DNA of 64,000 bases, taken from positions 5,730 to 69,729 of the forward strand of contig JANOMT010000014.1 in the NCBI GenBank assembly GCA_031420415.1. The letters are read 5' to 3'. Every line of letters starts with the position of its first letter. Position 1 is the stretch's first letter. This stretch comes from JANYGA01 sp031420415 (GTDB taxonomy: Bacteria; Vulcanimicrobiota; Vulcanimicrobiia; Vulcanimicrobiales; Vulcanimicrobiaceae). The notes beneath the pieces are model-generated. The model saw only the letters and a program-made list of their open reading frames with translations, did no database searches and was not told the origin of the DNA. Positions 1 through 8,832 of this stretch are shown one piece after another. A program made the position numbers and the translations under genes.

Positions 1-247
1 TGCGCGTAGTCAACGACCGTCTCACGCGCGAGACGCACGGAACTCGGGGTCCCTCGAAACTCGGACCGACACGCATGCATCGGGACAGCATTACCCGAGG
101 GTAAAGATTCTAAAACATGCCGGGGTGAAAGAATGTCCGCACGTTAACAACATCGAGTACAGGTCACATCGGCGCTTCCCGGCCGACGTCTTCTTGAATC
201 TGGTCTCACGGCTGCCGATACGGTAAGCATCCCGTTCGGAGACCACT

Positions 248-1981
248 ATGACCGTTGCAGATGGTTCGGTAACGCAAGCCGCTAGCGAGCGCATCGAATT
301 CGCATATCGTTTGGCGCCCATCGTGGGGGCCGTCCTCATCGCGATCGGGCTCGTGCTCGCCGTCTTCCGCGGCTGGCCGGGTATCGTCGTCGGCCTCGTT
401 GGCGCCGCTGTGGGCGGCTACGCGCTCTACCGAGCGGGGGCGACCGCGCGGCGTCTCCACGAGGACGTGGCAGCCGAGCTCGAGCGTCAGAATCGCGATC
501 TGTGGCAACACGCGCGCTCGCTCGAAGCGGCCAAACGCGAGAGCGAAGCCGTCCTCTCCGCCGTGCGCGCGAACCTCATGCTCATCGACGGTACGTTCCG
601 TATCCAGAGCCGCTACTCAAGCGACCTCGAAGGCGTCCTGCGTCAGCGCGATCTCGGTAACGAAAACTTCGTCAACGTGCTCCAGCGCATTCTCTCCGAA
701 CGCATGTTCAAAACCGCGCGCGATTATCTCACGTTGCTCTTCGATGCGACGCGCAAAGAACGCGTCGTGCTCAAAGTCAATCCGCTCGATGAAGTCGAGG
801 TCACCTCGAACGAAGCCGACGGCAGCGTCGGCGTGCGGTATCTCAATTTCGATTTTCGTCGCATCCTCGAAGACGGCGCGGTCTCGCGCGTGCTCGTGGC
901 CGTAGAAGATATCACCGATCGGGTCCTGCGCGACCGCCAGCTACGCGAATCCGAACAACACAAGGTCAAGCAGTTCGAACTGCTGATCGGAATCCTCCAC
1001 GTCGATCCGCCTTCGCTCGATAGCTTCGTGGCGATGGCGAACGACCAACTCGGCATCATCGATCAGGCGCTGCGCGCGGGGGATTTTGCGGCGGCCACGA
1101 CCGGTCAAACGGCGCTCCTGCGCCAGCGGCTCGATGTCGTGATGGCGCGCATCCACAATATCAAGGGGAACGCGGGGTTACTCCGGCTCGATCACTTCGA
1201 AAAGATGGCGCATGATTTCGAGCAGAAGATCATCGATCTCAAACATCGCGCGGCACTCGGCGGCGACGATTTCCTCATGGTCGTGATCGGCCTCGCGGCA
1301 TTCCGCTCCGATCTCGAAGATCTCCAATCGCTGCGTGCGAAACTCGCAGGCATCCAACGCGGTGCTGAAACCCACCGTGAAATCGGCGACGAGTTGCTCG
1401 AAAACGTTCGCAAACTCGCAGCCGATCTAGCGGCCAAACTCGGCAAATCCGTGCAGGTCGACGCCGTCGGCTTCGATTCGCGCGTTCTGCCGCCCGCACA
1501 ACGACTCGTCGTAAAGGACGTGCTCATTCAACTCACGCGTAATAGCATCGCCCACGGCATCGAATCGCCGAGCGAACGCGAAGCGGCGAAAAAATCGCGC
1601 GTCGCGACGATCGAGATCCATCCGCTCGTGAAACAAACGCCGGGCTCGTTCGCCTTCTCGTTCCGCGACGACGGCCGCGGACTCGACGCCGATAAGATTC
1701 GCGCGCGCGCCGTCTCGACGGGCTTGCTCGAAGCACATCGAGCCGATCTCGCCGACGATTCGGAAATTGCGGGCTTCATCTTCGCGCCGGGCTTCTCGAC
1801 GTCGGATAAAACGACGTCGATCGCCGGCCGTGGAGTCGGGATGAACGTCGTGAAAGAACGCGTGGTCGACGATTTTGGCGGCGAGATCGGCGTCGATTCA
1901 CAAGCCGGTCGCTTCTGCGAGTTCACGTTCGTTTTGCCGACAGAACCCACAGCGCTCGCGACCGCGTCGGGCTCGCGATGA
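248..1981 (+). CDS. CheA-like membrane histidine kinase (Hpt plus HATPase)
   Basis: 577 residues. Two hydrophobic segments (about 21-40 and 44-63) are followed by a coiled region and a PAS-like stretch. A histidine-phosphotransfer segment contains HNIKGNAG, with the candidate phospho-His near residue 303. A CheA-type ATPase domain follows, with an N box RNSIAHGIE (about 431), G1 FRDDGRGLD (about 472) and G2 GRGVGMNVV (about 527). The protein ends after the ATPase: there is no CheW-like regulatory domain and no CheY-binding P2 domain, so it is unlikely to sit in a chemoreceptor array. The Hpt is internal rather than N-terminal. The next gene overlaps it by 4 nt (ATGA) and encodes its probable receiver. 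The signal sensed is unknown. Confidence 0.85.
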   Translation: MTVADGSVTQAASERIEFAYRLAPIVGAVLIAIGLVLAVFRGWPGIVVGLVGAAVGGYALYRAGATARRLHEDVAAELERQNRDLWQHARSLEAAKRESEAVLSAVRANLMLIDGTFRIQSRYSSDLEGVLRQRDLGNENFVNVLQRILSERMFKTARDYLTLLFDATRKERVVLKVNPLDEVEVTSNEADGSVGVRYLNFDFRRILEDGAVSRVLVAVEDITDRVLRDRQLRESEQHKVKQFELLIGILHVDPPSLDSFVAMANDQLGIIDQALRAGDFAAATTGQTALLRQRLDVVMARIHNIKGNAGLLRLDHFEKMAHDFEQKIIDLKHRAALGGDDFLMVVIGLAAFRSDLEDLQSLRAKLAGIQRGAETHREIGDELLENVRKLAADLAAKLGKSVQVDAVGFDSRVLPPAQRLVVKDVLIQLTRNSIAHGIESPSEREAAKKSRVATIEIHPLVKQTPGSFAFSFRDDGRGLDADKIRARAVSTGLLEAHRADLADDSEIAGFIFAPGFSTSDKTTSIAGRGVGMNVVKERVVDDFGGEIGVDSQAGRFCEFTFVLPTEPTALATASGSR

Positions 1982-2331
1982 AACTGCTCGTCGTCGACGA
2001 TTCCGATCTCATCCGTCGCTGGATCAAACGCACGATCGAACAACCCGATGACGAAATCGAGACCGCGAGCAACGGCGTGGAAGCGCTGCGGATCGTGGAA
2101 CGCTTCGCACCCGATGTGGTGACGATGGATATCTCGATGCCCGAGATGGATGGCCTTACGTGCATCACGGGCATCTTACGCAAGCGTCCGGGCACGAAGA
2201 TCATCGTGATCTCTGCCCTGGGCGATAAGCCGACGGCCGTCGAAGCCATCCGTTGCGGCGCTCAGGGATTTTTACTAAAGCCCTTTACCGCCGAAACCTT
2301 GAGTTTCGAGATCAAAGACCTCTTCAACTAA
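1978..2331 (+). CDS. CheY-like single-domain response regulator
   Basis: 117 residues, a bare receiver domain. The acidic pocket is in VVDDSD near the N-terminus, the phospho-acceptor Asp51 lies in TMDISMPEMDG, the switch Ser is in IVISALGD and the conserved Lys101 is in LLKPF. There is no output domain, so it must act by protein-protein contact or as a phosphorelay intermediate. It overlaps the upstream kinase by ATGA, which implies translational coupling and a cognate pair. Confidence 0.9.
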   Translation: MKLLVVDDSDLIRRWIKRTIEQPDDEIETASNGVEALRIVERFAPDVVTMDISMPEMDGLTCITGILRKRPGTKIIVISALGDKPTAVEAIRCGAQGFLLKPFTAETLSFEIKDLFN

Positions 2332-2347
2332 TCAGAGAATGCCCGCG

Positions 2348-3586
2348 TTACGGTTGTGGTGGGTCGACGCCGAGCAAGCCGAAGTCGCGAGCGATACGAT
2401 CGGCGATCGACGAACTCTCCGGCGGCTCGACCACTTTGGGAATCGGCTCGGACTTTTTCGGACGCGTGAAGATATTGCCGACGAGTGATTTGAAGCCGGG
2501 GATGAGCTCTTCATTGTTCCCATTCTTCACGACGGGCGGCGGCGTACGATCGGGCCGAATGAACGACTCGGCCTTTACTTTCGCGGACGGGATTATCGCT
2601 GCTGCACGCGCGACGTAGAGCGGCACTCTCGCCTTCTCGGGTTCGACGCTCGGGGTGCTTGCGGACGCTTCCGCGACGGCAACGGCGACGGCTTCTGCGT
2701 CGCCTTTCGCGATCGCGGCATGTTCGAGGGCGAGCGACGCAGCGCGTTCCGCCTCTACGCTTGCGACGAGTTCGGCGATCATCGCTTCGAGTGCGACGCG
2801 CTCCGTGGCCGCACCGGATTCGATCTCGCGGAGCTCGCGAATGCGCACTTCCATGATGTCCATCGATGCCCGGCGTTCGTCGTCGAAGGCTTCGCTGAGC
2901 GCGGCACGACGTTCGGCGATGAGCGCCGCTTCGTCAGAAAGGCTCTCGAGGCCGAGTTCCCATTTCCCGATCTCGATCGTCGTGCGATCGACGATCTCAC
3001 GTAATTCGAGATTGCGGCGTTCGGCTTCATCGCGTTCGGTTGCGAAGCCGAGCGCGACTTCGCGCTCGGCTTCGACGTGCATCTCGAGCTCCGCGCGAAG
3101 TTTGCCGATCTTTTGCTCCTCGGCACGCTCTTCGGCCGCGCGCGCTTCGGCGGTACTCGCCTCTCGATTCGCGCGCGCTTCGACGAGCCGTTCGCGTTCG
3201 TTGCGGTCGGGGTCAGCCGCACCATCGGCGTCGTCCGTTTCGGCGCGACCCGATGCTGCAAACGTTGCGGCTGCGCGAAAACCTTGCGCGCGTTGTTCCG
3301 CTTGTTGGCGGCGCGTGCGCGCGAGGGCTTCGGTTTCCAGCAGCGTTTGCAGGCGTCGTTCGAGATCGGCGCGACCCCGCACCGCATCGAGCTGCGATTG
3401 GCGACGCATGTTTGCGGTGCGCTCGGCAACGGGTAATTCCGCACGCGCACCTTCGAGACGAACGCGAGCGAGGTCGAGCGTGCGTTCGAGTTCGGCACGC
3501 TCGCTCGCGATTTCGATCGTCGCGCGCGTGAGGTCGCGTCCGTGTTGATCGGGATCGACGTACTCCGCCGATTCAGCCGTTGACAT
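2348..3586 (-). CDS. Large coiled-coil protein of unknown function
   Basis: 412 residues. Residues about 15-290 are rich in Glu, Arg and Ala with heptad character and few helix breakers, typical of a long coiled coil. The C-terminal 110 residues are proline- and basic-rich and probably unstructured. No signal peptide or membrane segment is visible. The start is set by ATG at 3586, with GGAGG 5 nt upstream; a GTG further upstream has no such site. It overlaps the end of the acyltransferase gene, so the two are probably co-transcribed. A scaffold or polar-organising role is possible but nothing in the sequence decides it. Confidence 0.7.
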   Translation of the reverse strand: MSTAESAEYVDPDQHGRDLTRATIEIASERAELERTLDLARVRLEGARAELPVAERTANMRRQSQLDAVRGRADLERRLQTLLETEALARTRRQQAEQRAQGFRAAATFAASGRAETDDADGAADPDRNERERLVEARANREASTAEARAAEERAEEQKIGKLRAELEMHVEAEREVALGFATERDEAERRNLELREIVDRTTIEIGKWELGLESLSDEAALIAERRAALSEAFDDERRASMDIMEVRIRELREIESGAATERVALEAMIAELVASVEAERAASLALEHAAIAKGDAEAVAVAVAEASASTPSVEPEKARVPLYVARAAAIIPSAKVKAESFIRPDRTPPPVVKNGNNEELIPGFKSLVGNIFTRPKKSEPIPKVVEPPESSSIADRIARDFGLLGVDPPQP

Positions 3587-5243
3587 GTTCGCCTCCGATC
3601 GCGGCATCGGCTACGACGACGCGTGGCGCGACGATCCGCATTTTGATCGGTGTACGCTCGGGCAAGGTCGGGGACAATGTGTTGATCATCGGCATCTTGG
3701 TTTCTGCGGTCGTCGCATGCGATGGAACGGATGCGGGCACGACATCTGCCTTTCCCGGCAGCCTGCCGGCGCCATTCTTGGCGCCGGGTGTCGTGCCGAG
3801 GGCGATGGCTGCCGGTTTTCGGTAGACGCCGGGCTTCTTGTATTCAACCGGAGTTTCGACCGCTTTGGGTCCGGCGAAAAATGCCGCCGAACGATCTTGG
3901 AGACGCTTTTTCGTCGCGAGAATCTCTTCGGCTAGCTCTTCGGGCGAGCCCGTGCGCTGTGAGACGATGGCGAGATCGCTCGCGTCGGGACGTGGAGCGG
4001 GTGCGTAGAACGACGGCTCGATGCGCGAAATCGCCGGTTCCAAGTCGGGAATGACGGCTTCGGGGGTTTTGCCGAGCACGACGCGATCGACACGGACGCG
4101 TGCGAGCACACGAGCAAAGGCGGGCCCCGCGGTATCTGCGGCATCGCGGCGGAGATGGTCGTCGGTAAAGCTTCGGTCGACCAGTTGCCACAGCACGAAT
4201 CCGACCAGGATCGATGCGACGATCGCGTTGCCTGCGGCGACGTAGGATCCGAAACTGGGCTCGAGTTGACGCGCGGCAAAAGCGGTTGCGGGCACGACGG
4301 TGAGCGAGATCGCGTACGAAGCCGAGCCGAAGAGGCGAAGCGGACCGAACGAGCAGATGCGTTCGATCGGTCCGACCGCATTCATCGCGACGACCACGCC
4401 GAAGAGCGCGATCGACCACAGGGGATCGATGCGCAGCGTGCCCGTCGGCGCGTGCATGGCGGCTGTGTGCGCGAGCGTCGGGCCCCACAGGATCGCTGCC
4501 AAACCGGCGACGAGGGCGAGTGGAATTCCGAAACGGTACGCGGGCAAATGCTCCGCGCGGACGCGCGCTGCGACCATGCCGAGCATAAACGGTACGAAGG
4601 CGCCGATGCCGAGCGCGTGCAGGCCCGTGGTCGCATCGAGGATCGCGAATATGACGCCGAGCGCGGCAAAGATCTGCCACGAGCGCGACCACAGCAAGAG
4701 GAGGAACGGAAAAAAGAGATAGAGCCGCGCCACGATCGCGACGGCGCGAAAGCCGTCGTTGCCGAAGCCGTCGCCGACGAAGAAGATATTGCGGACGACG
4801 GTATCGATCGCGACCGGCTTCGCGCCGACGCCGAGTGCCGGAAGGCCATAGCGCTGTGCGAGCGGCGGGATCGCGATCGCGAAGATGAGCGCGAGGAGAT
4901 AGGCGGGATAGATCCGCAGCGCGCGCTTGATGACGTAGCGCGCGATATCGAGATAGGCCCGGCCGCTCTCGGTGAATGCAACGATCGCGGGGTAGGCGAG
5001 TGCGAAGCCGGAGAGCACGAAGAAGAGTGTGAGGCCTTGGCTGAGGTCGTCGAGCGCGCGGGCTAGGGCCGGGCGGCCGCCCGCGAGCCCCGGGAGATGG
5101 GCGAATGCCTCGTAGACGATGACGGCCAGGATTGCGATTGCCCGTAATCCATCGATCGTGGCGAATCGCTCGCGCACGGTATCGCTCGAAGGAACGGCTT
5201 CGCGGACGAGAATTTCGCGCACGTCGTAGAGCTGCGTCATCAT
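3573..5243 (-). CDS. Acyltransferase 3 family membrane protein with long cytosolic tail
   Basis: About 556 residues. The first 370 form an acyltransferase-3 membrane domain: TIDGLRAIAIL near residue 30, the FFVLSGFALAYP motif, an RIYPAY motif and about ten hydrophobic segments. Family members O-acylate exported sugars or peptidoglycan. The last 185 residues are an unusual soluble tail rich in Pro, Lys and Ala without a recognised domain. A GTG and two ATG codons stand in a row (5246, 5243, 5240) without a clear ribosome site, so the start is uncertain by a few residues. The downstream coiled-coil gene overlaps its end. Confidence 0.82.
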   Translation of the reverse strand: MMTQLYDVREILVREAVPSSDTVRERFATIDGLRAIAILAVIVYEAFAHLPGLAGGRPALARALDDLSQGLTLFFVLSGFALAYPAIVAFTESGRAYLDIARYVIKRALRIYPAYLLALIFAIAIPPLAQRYGLPALGVGAKPVAIDTVVRNIFFVGDGFGNDGFRAVAIVARLYLFFPFLLLLWSRSWQIFAALGVIFAILDATTGLHALGIGAFVPFMLGMVAARVRAEHLPAYRFGIPLALVAGLAAILWGPTLAHTAAMHAPTGTLRIDPLWSIALFGVVVAMNAVGPIERICSFGPLRLFGSASYAISLTVVPATAFAARQLEPSFGSYVAAGNAIVASILVGFVLWQLVDRSFTDDHLRRDAADTAGPAFARVLARVRVDRVVLGKTPEAVIPDLEPAISRIEPSFYAPAPRPDASDLAIVSQRTGSPEELAEEILATKKRLQDRSAAFFAGPKAVETPVEYKKPGVYRKPAAIALGTTPGAKNGAGRLPGKADVVPASVPSHATTAETKMPMINTLSPTLPERTPIKMRIVAPRVVVADAAIGGEHVNG

Positions 5244-5366
5244 CACACTTTTTGTTATCGGCGGTTATGGCGCAGAAGCGAATTGCGTGAGCTTTTGTTA
5301 TGGATGTGCGAACGACGCTTGCGGTTCGAGGGGCGTCGAAGCGGCCTCTCGAATGCGAGGCGGCTC

Positions 5367-5439
5367 GGGCGATTAGCTCAGTTGGTAGAGCGGCACCTTT
5401 ACACGGTGATGGTCGGCGGTTCGAGCCCGTCATCGCCCA
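5367..5439 (+). tRNA. tRNA-Val (anticodon UAC)
   Basis: The acceptor stem GGGCGAT/ATCGCCC pairs perfectly. The D arm is GCTC-AGTTGGTA-GAGC, the anticodon loop is TTTACAC with TAC at 5400-5402, and the T arm is GGCGG-TTCGAGC-CCGTC. The anticodon stem has four Watson-Crick pairs and a G-A mismatch at its outer end. The discriminator base is A, and CCA is not encoded (TGT follows). It stands alone between a minus-strand acyltransferase and a minus-strand helicase. Confidence 0.95.
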
Positions 5440-5470
5440 TGTGTTTCCTCGAAGCGCCGCGCGAGTTCGG

Positions 5471-7132
5471 CTACCGCATCCCGTCGTAGACGCGTCGCTC
5501 GAGCCACTGCGTGATGAGCTTGCGGCGTGCGTCGAGGCCCGCGAGCGTGGCGGTTGCGACCGGGCCGCCGAAGCGTTGATTGAGCGTCGCGTGGATGAGC
5601 TTGTGGTCGACTGCGAATTGCGCGCTCGCACGCGTGACGATCGCGCGTAGATCGCGTCGTAGTACTTCGCGGCGTTCCGCGTGGGTGAGTTCGGGCTCTT
5701 CGCGCTTCGCCGGCGCGTCGCGTTCGCGCGCCACATCGCGTGCGGCGGCCGCGGCGGCGCGAATCTCGCTTTGCGACGGCGCGGTGAGAAATTTCGCGGG
5801 ATTGAAGAGCGGGCCGAAATCGAGCGTGTGACTCTCGCGCGCCGTTGCGGCAATCGATGCGTACAGGCCTGCGTCGGGCGCGGTCGCTTCGCGATTGGCG
5901 GCGGCGAGGGCCGCTGCGACGTCGTCGTAGTCACTCGGCGCGCGCAAGGCTTTGCGGACGTCGTCGGCGATACGACCGGCAATCGTACGCAGGCGGCCGT
6001 CGTCGGGCAAATAGACGAAGGCCTCGCGTTCGCGTTCGGGATCGGCACCCGTCCGCACGAAGCGGCCGCAGAACTGCCGGAAATAGAGTTCGCTCACGAC
6101 GTTGCTCGCGAAGATGCCGACGCGCAGGCGTGGGATATCGACGCCCTCGGAGATCATGTGGACGGCAACGATCCACGGCTCGCGCGAATTCGCAAACGAT
6201 GTGATCCGGTTCGAGGCGTCGTCGAGATCGGAGACGACGAGGACGGGTTTGACGCCCGTCCGCGCTTCAACGAGATCCGCGACGAAACGCGCGTGGTCCT
6301 GATTCATTGCGGCGATGAGCCCGCCCGCGTCGCGATGTCCGGCTTCGCGGACCTCGAGAAGCTTGAGATGCGCTTTTTCGATGACGTCGCCTAGCCACGA
6401 CGCTTGCGTGAGCGCGGTCCGCAAGCGTTCGCTCTGATATTTCTTGTCGATTTGCTCGTCGAACGTCGCGCGCATGATCTCGCCGTCGCGGCTGATCCAT
6501 TCGGCTTCGCCGCCGTGCAACGGAAAGACGAGCGCCCGACAAACGCCGTCGCCGAGCGCTCGGGCGTAATCGTACGACGTCGAGGCGACGCACTCGCCCG
6601 CGGCATACTCGATGAACGGAATCGCGGCGCCGTCGGAGCGAAAGGGCGTGCCCGATAGCGCGACGCGATGGCGTACGTGCCCGAACGCGTCGCGCAGAGC
6701 CTGGCCCCACGTGGCTTGATCGCCCGCATGATGGATCTCGTCGAGGATCACGAGCGTCGGCGTGCGCGTGAGGGCGGCGAAGATATGCGGGGCGGCTGCG
6801 ACCTGTTGGTACGTGACGACCGCGCCGTCGAGATCGCTTGCGAGGCTGCGGTCGAGATTGCGGAAGCGATGATCGAGCTGCACGAGCGCGCCCGCCATCG
6901 CGCGTGCGACTTGAGCCTTGAGGTGTTCGCGCGGGACGACGACGACGATGCGCGAGACGGAGCGGTCGGCGAGCACGGCGTGCGCGAGGCGCGCGGCGAA
7001 ACGCGTTTTGCCGGCGCCCGGCGTCGCGACGACGAGCGCGTCGAGCGGACGCGTGGCGTTCCACGTATCGAACGCTTCATGCTGCCAAGCGCGCAGCGGC
7101 AAGCGCCACTCAGGTAGTGCGTTAGAATACAC
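5471..7132 (-). CDS. DEAD/DEAH-box superfamily 2 helicase
   Basis: 553 residues. Motif I is ATPGAGKTRFA near residue 37, motif II is LDEIHH, motif III is SGTPFRSD and motif VI is QFCGRFVRTG, in the order of SF2 helicases of the type III restriction-subunit (ResIII) type. An acidic and Ala-rich C-terminal region of about 120 residues has no recognised nuclease motif. No restriction or modification partner is adjacent, so a general DNA/RNA remodelling role is more likely than restriction. It is divergent from the ABC ATPase gene, with about 22 bp between starts. Confidence 0.85.
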   Translation of the reverse strand: MYSNALPEWRLPLRAWQHEAFDTWNATRPLDALVVATPGAGKTRFAARLAHAVLADRSVSRIVVVVPREHLKAQVARAMAGALVQLDHRFRNLDRSLASDLDGAVVTYQQVAAAPHIFAALTRTPTLVILDEIHHAGDQATWGQALRDAFGHVRHRVALSGTPFRSDGAAIPFIEYAAGECVASTSYDYARALGDGVCRALVFPLHGGEAEWISRDGEIMRATFDEQIDKKYQSERLRTALTQASWLGDVIEKAHLKLLEVREAGHRDAGGLIAAMNQDHARFVADLVEARTGVKPVLVVSDLDDASNRITSFANSREPWIVAVHMISEGVDIPRLRVGIFASNVVSELYFRQFCGRFVRTGADPEREREAFVYLPDDGRLRTIAGRIADDVRKALRAPSDYDDVAAALAAANREATAPDAGLYASIAATARESHTLDFGPLFNPAKFLTAPSQSEIRAAAAAARDVARERDAPAKREEPELTHAERREVLRRDLRAIVTRASAQFAVDHKLIHATLNQRFGGPVATATLAGLDARRKLITQWLERRVYDGMR

Positions 7133-7154
7133 GGACCAAGGATATTCGCGCGCG

Positions 7155-8012
7155 ATGCGTTTGGTTCATCGGAGGAATGTGGGCGACGAGGAACGCGCGC
7201 GTGGGAAGCGGAGCTTAGCTCACGTGCCCGATCTTCCGCCGCTCCTCGATCTCCAACACGTCACGGTGCTTCGCGACGGACGGCCCGTTCTCGACGACCT
7301 CTCACTGACGATTGCGGCGGGGGAGTGCGTCGCGATCCTCGGCCCGAACGGGGCGGGAAAATCGACGTTACTCAAGCTTCTCACCCGCGAATGCTATCCC
7401 GTTCCGAACGATGCGACGGTCTGTCGCATCATGGGGCAAGAACGGTGGAACGTCTTTGCGCTGCGTGCGTATCTCGGGATCGTCTCGAACGATCTCGCCG
7501 CGTCGTTCGAATCGGGCACGCCGGCGTGCGACGTCGTGCTCGGCGGATTTTTCGGGAGTCTCACGATCGAACCGTCGATCCACGACGTGACCGAGCGCAT
7601 GCGACACACGGCCGACGAAGCGCTCGCGCAACTCGGTGCGAGCGACCTCGCGCTGCGCGACGTGCGCACGCTCTCATCGGGCGAAGCGCGGCGCGTGACG
7701 ATCGCGCGCGCGCTCGTGCATCGGCCGCGCGCGCTCGTTTTCGACGAGCCGTGTACATCGCTCGATCTCGTCGCGCAACGCGACGTCCGCGCCGCGATGC
7801 GCGCGCTCGCGCGATCCGGCGTCGGCGTCGTGCTGGTCACGCACGACATCGCGGAGATCGTGCCCGAGATCGATCGAGTCGTCTTGCTCGCTCGCGGCCG
7901 GATCGCGGCCGACGGACCGAAGATCGACGTGCTCGAGCGCGACGCACTCTCGGCGTTCTTCGGGGTCGCCGTCGACCTTTGGGAGAACGACGGCATCTAT
8001 CACGCCCGGTAA
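7155..8012 (+). CDS. ABC transporter ATP-binding protein
   Basis: About 285 residues. Walker A is GPNGAGKST, the signature is LSSGEARR, Walker B is ALVFDEP and the H-loop is VTHD. A single nucleotide-binding domain is present with no fused membrane domain, and no permease or binding protein is adjacent, so the transported substrate is unknown. It resembles metal-chelate or ModF-like ATPases. The start is uncertain: ATG 7155 is used, but GTG codons at 7179 and 7224 are in frame and would also keep the whole ATPase domain. Confidence 0.85.
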   Translation: MRLVHRRNVGDEERARGKRSLAHVPDLPPLLDLQHVTVLRDGRPVLDDLSLTIAAGECVAILGPNGAGKSTLLKLLTRECYPVPNDATVCRIMGQERWNVFALRAYLGIVSNDLAASFESGTPACDVVLGGFFGSLTIEPSIHDVTERMRHTADEALAQLGASDLALRDVRTLSSGEARRVTIARALVHRPRALVFDEPCTSLDLVAQRDVRAAMRALARSGVGVVLVTHDIAEIVPEIDRVVLLARGRIAADGPKIDVLERDALSAFFGVAVDLWENDGIYHAR

Positions 8013-8037
8013 CCGGTCGGCGCGATTGGAGTTTGAC

Positions 8038-8832
8038 ATGATCGACATCACCTCGCAGACCGTCACCGTCGCAAGCGAAGACGGCATCGGCACGATCACA
8101 TTGGCGAACGTCGAGCGACGCAACGCCCTCTCGCTTGCGACGATGCGCGAACTGCTCGCAATCTTCGAGCGCTTCGCGAGCGATCGCACCGTCAAGGTCC
8201 TGATCTTACGCGCGCTCGGACCCGTCTTCAGTGCGGGTCACGATCTGCGCGAGATGCAGTGTGCGGGCGACGAAGCCGACGTCGCGAAATTCCGCGAGAT
8301 CTTCGATACGTGCGTGCGCGTGATGAGCGCGATGCAGGCGACTCCGCAACCGATCATCGCCGAAGTCGCAGGCATCGCGACGGCGGCGGGTTGCCAACTC
8401 GTTGCGACGTGCGATCTCGCAATCGCGTCGAGCATGGCGCGCTTTGCGACACCCGGCGTGAAGATCGGACTGTTCTGCACGACGCCGATGGTCGCGCTCA
8501 CGCGGAGCATCGGCCGTAAGCGCGCGATGGAGATGTTGCTCACGGGTGAGTTTATCGATGCGGAAACGGCCGCACGCTGGGGGCTCGTCAATCGCGTCGT
8601 GCCCCCGGATGCCCTCGAAAACGAAACGCTCGCGCTCGCGCGGAAAATCGTCGCATCGAGTGCGGTTACGATCGGTCTCGGGAAGACGGCATTCTACGCG
8701 CAGATCGATCTCGATCAACCCAAAGCGTATGCGTACGCAAAAGAAGTTATGACGCTGAATGCCATGGAGGCCGATTCACACGAAGGCATCGCGGCCTTCC
8801 TCGAGCGCCGCGCACCGGAGTGGCAGAGCTAA
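8038..8832 (+). CDS. Enoyl-CoA hydratase/isomerase family protein (ECHDC3-like)
   Basis: 264 residues of crotonase fold. The first oxyanion-hole segment is FSAGHDLREM and the second is AGIATAAGCQLVATCDLAIA, followed by FATPGVKIGL. The AAGCQLV form of the second motif is that of the ECHDC3-like branch rather than classic FadB/PaaF hydratases, so the substrate cannot be assigned. ATG 8038 has GGAG 6 nt upstream. The gene converges on metX, overlapping its stop codon by 4 nt. Confidence 0.85.
   Translation: MIDITSQTVTVASEDGIGTITLANVERRNALSLATMRELLAIFERFASDRTVKVLILRALGPVFSAGHDLREMQCAGDEADVAKFREIFDTCVRVMSAMQATPQPIIAEVAGIATAAGCQLVATCDLAIASSMARFATPGVKIGLFCTTPMVALTRSIGRKRAMEMLLTGEFIDAETAARWGLVNRVVPPDALENETLALARKIVASSAVTIGLGKTAFYAQIDLDQPKAYAYAKEVMTLNAMEADSHEGIAAFLERRAPEWQS

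Noticed and set aside
194..224. Promoter TTGAAT with a -10-like GATACG upstream of the CheA-like gene
   Set aside because: The -10 match is poor and the spacing ambiguous, so it is not supported as a feature.
2655..3548. Serine/arginine-rich 297-codon plus-strand frame
   Set aside because: Its composition is the complement of the Glu/Arg/Ala coiled-coil gene on the other strand, and it has no ribosome site.
4155..5066. A 303-codon open frame on the plus strand antisense to the acyltransferase gene
   Set aside because: It is Arg/Asp/Glu-rich with no family motifs and mirrors the codon bias of the real minus-strand gene; high GC makes long antisense frames common here.
3844..6048. A 734-codon minus-strand frame spanning acyltransferase, tRNA and helicase
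   Set aside because: It crosses the tRNA and is out of frame with two genes that have clear family motifs; the translation is low-complexity Arg/Pro/Ser.
5471..7132. Helicase as part of a type III restriction or defence system
   Set aside because: No methyltransferase, nuclease motif or other defence gene is adjacent.
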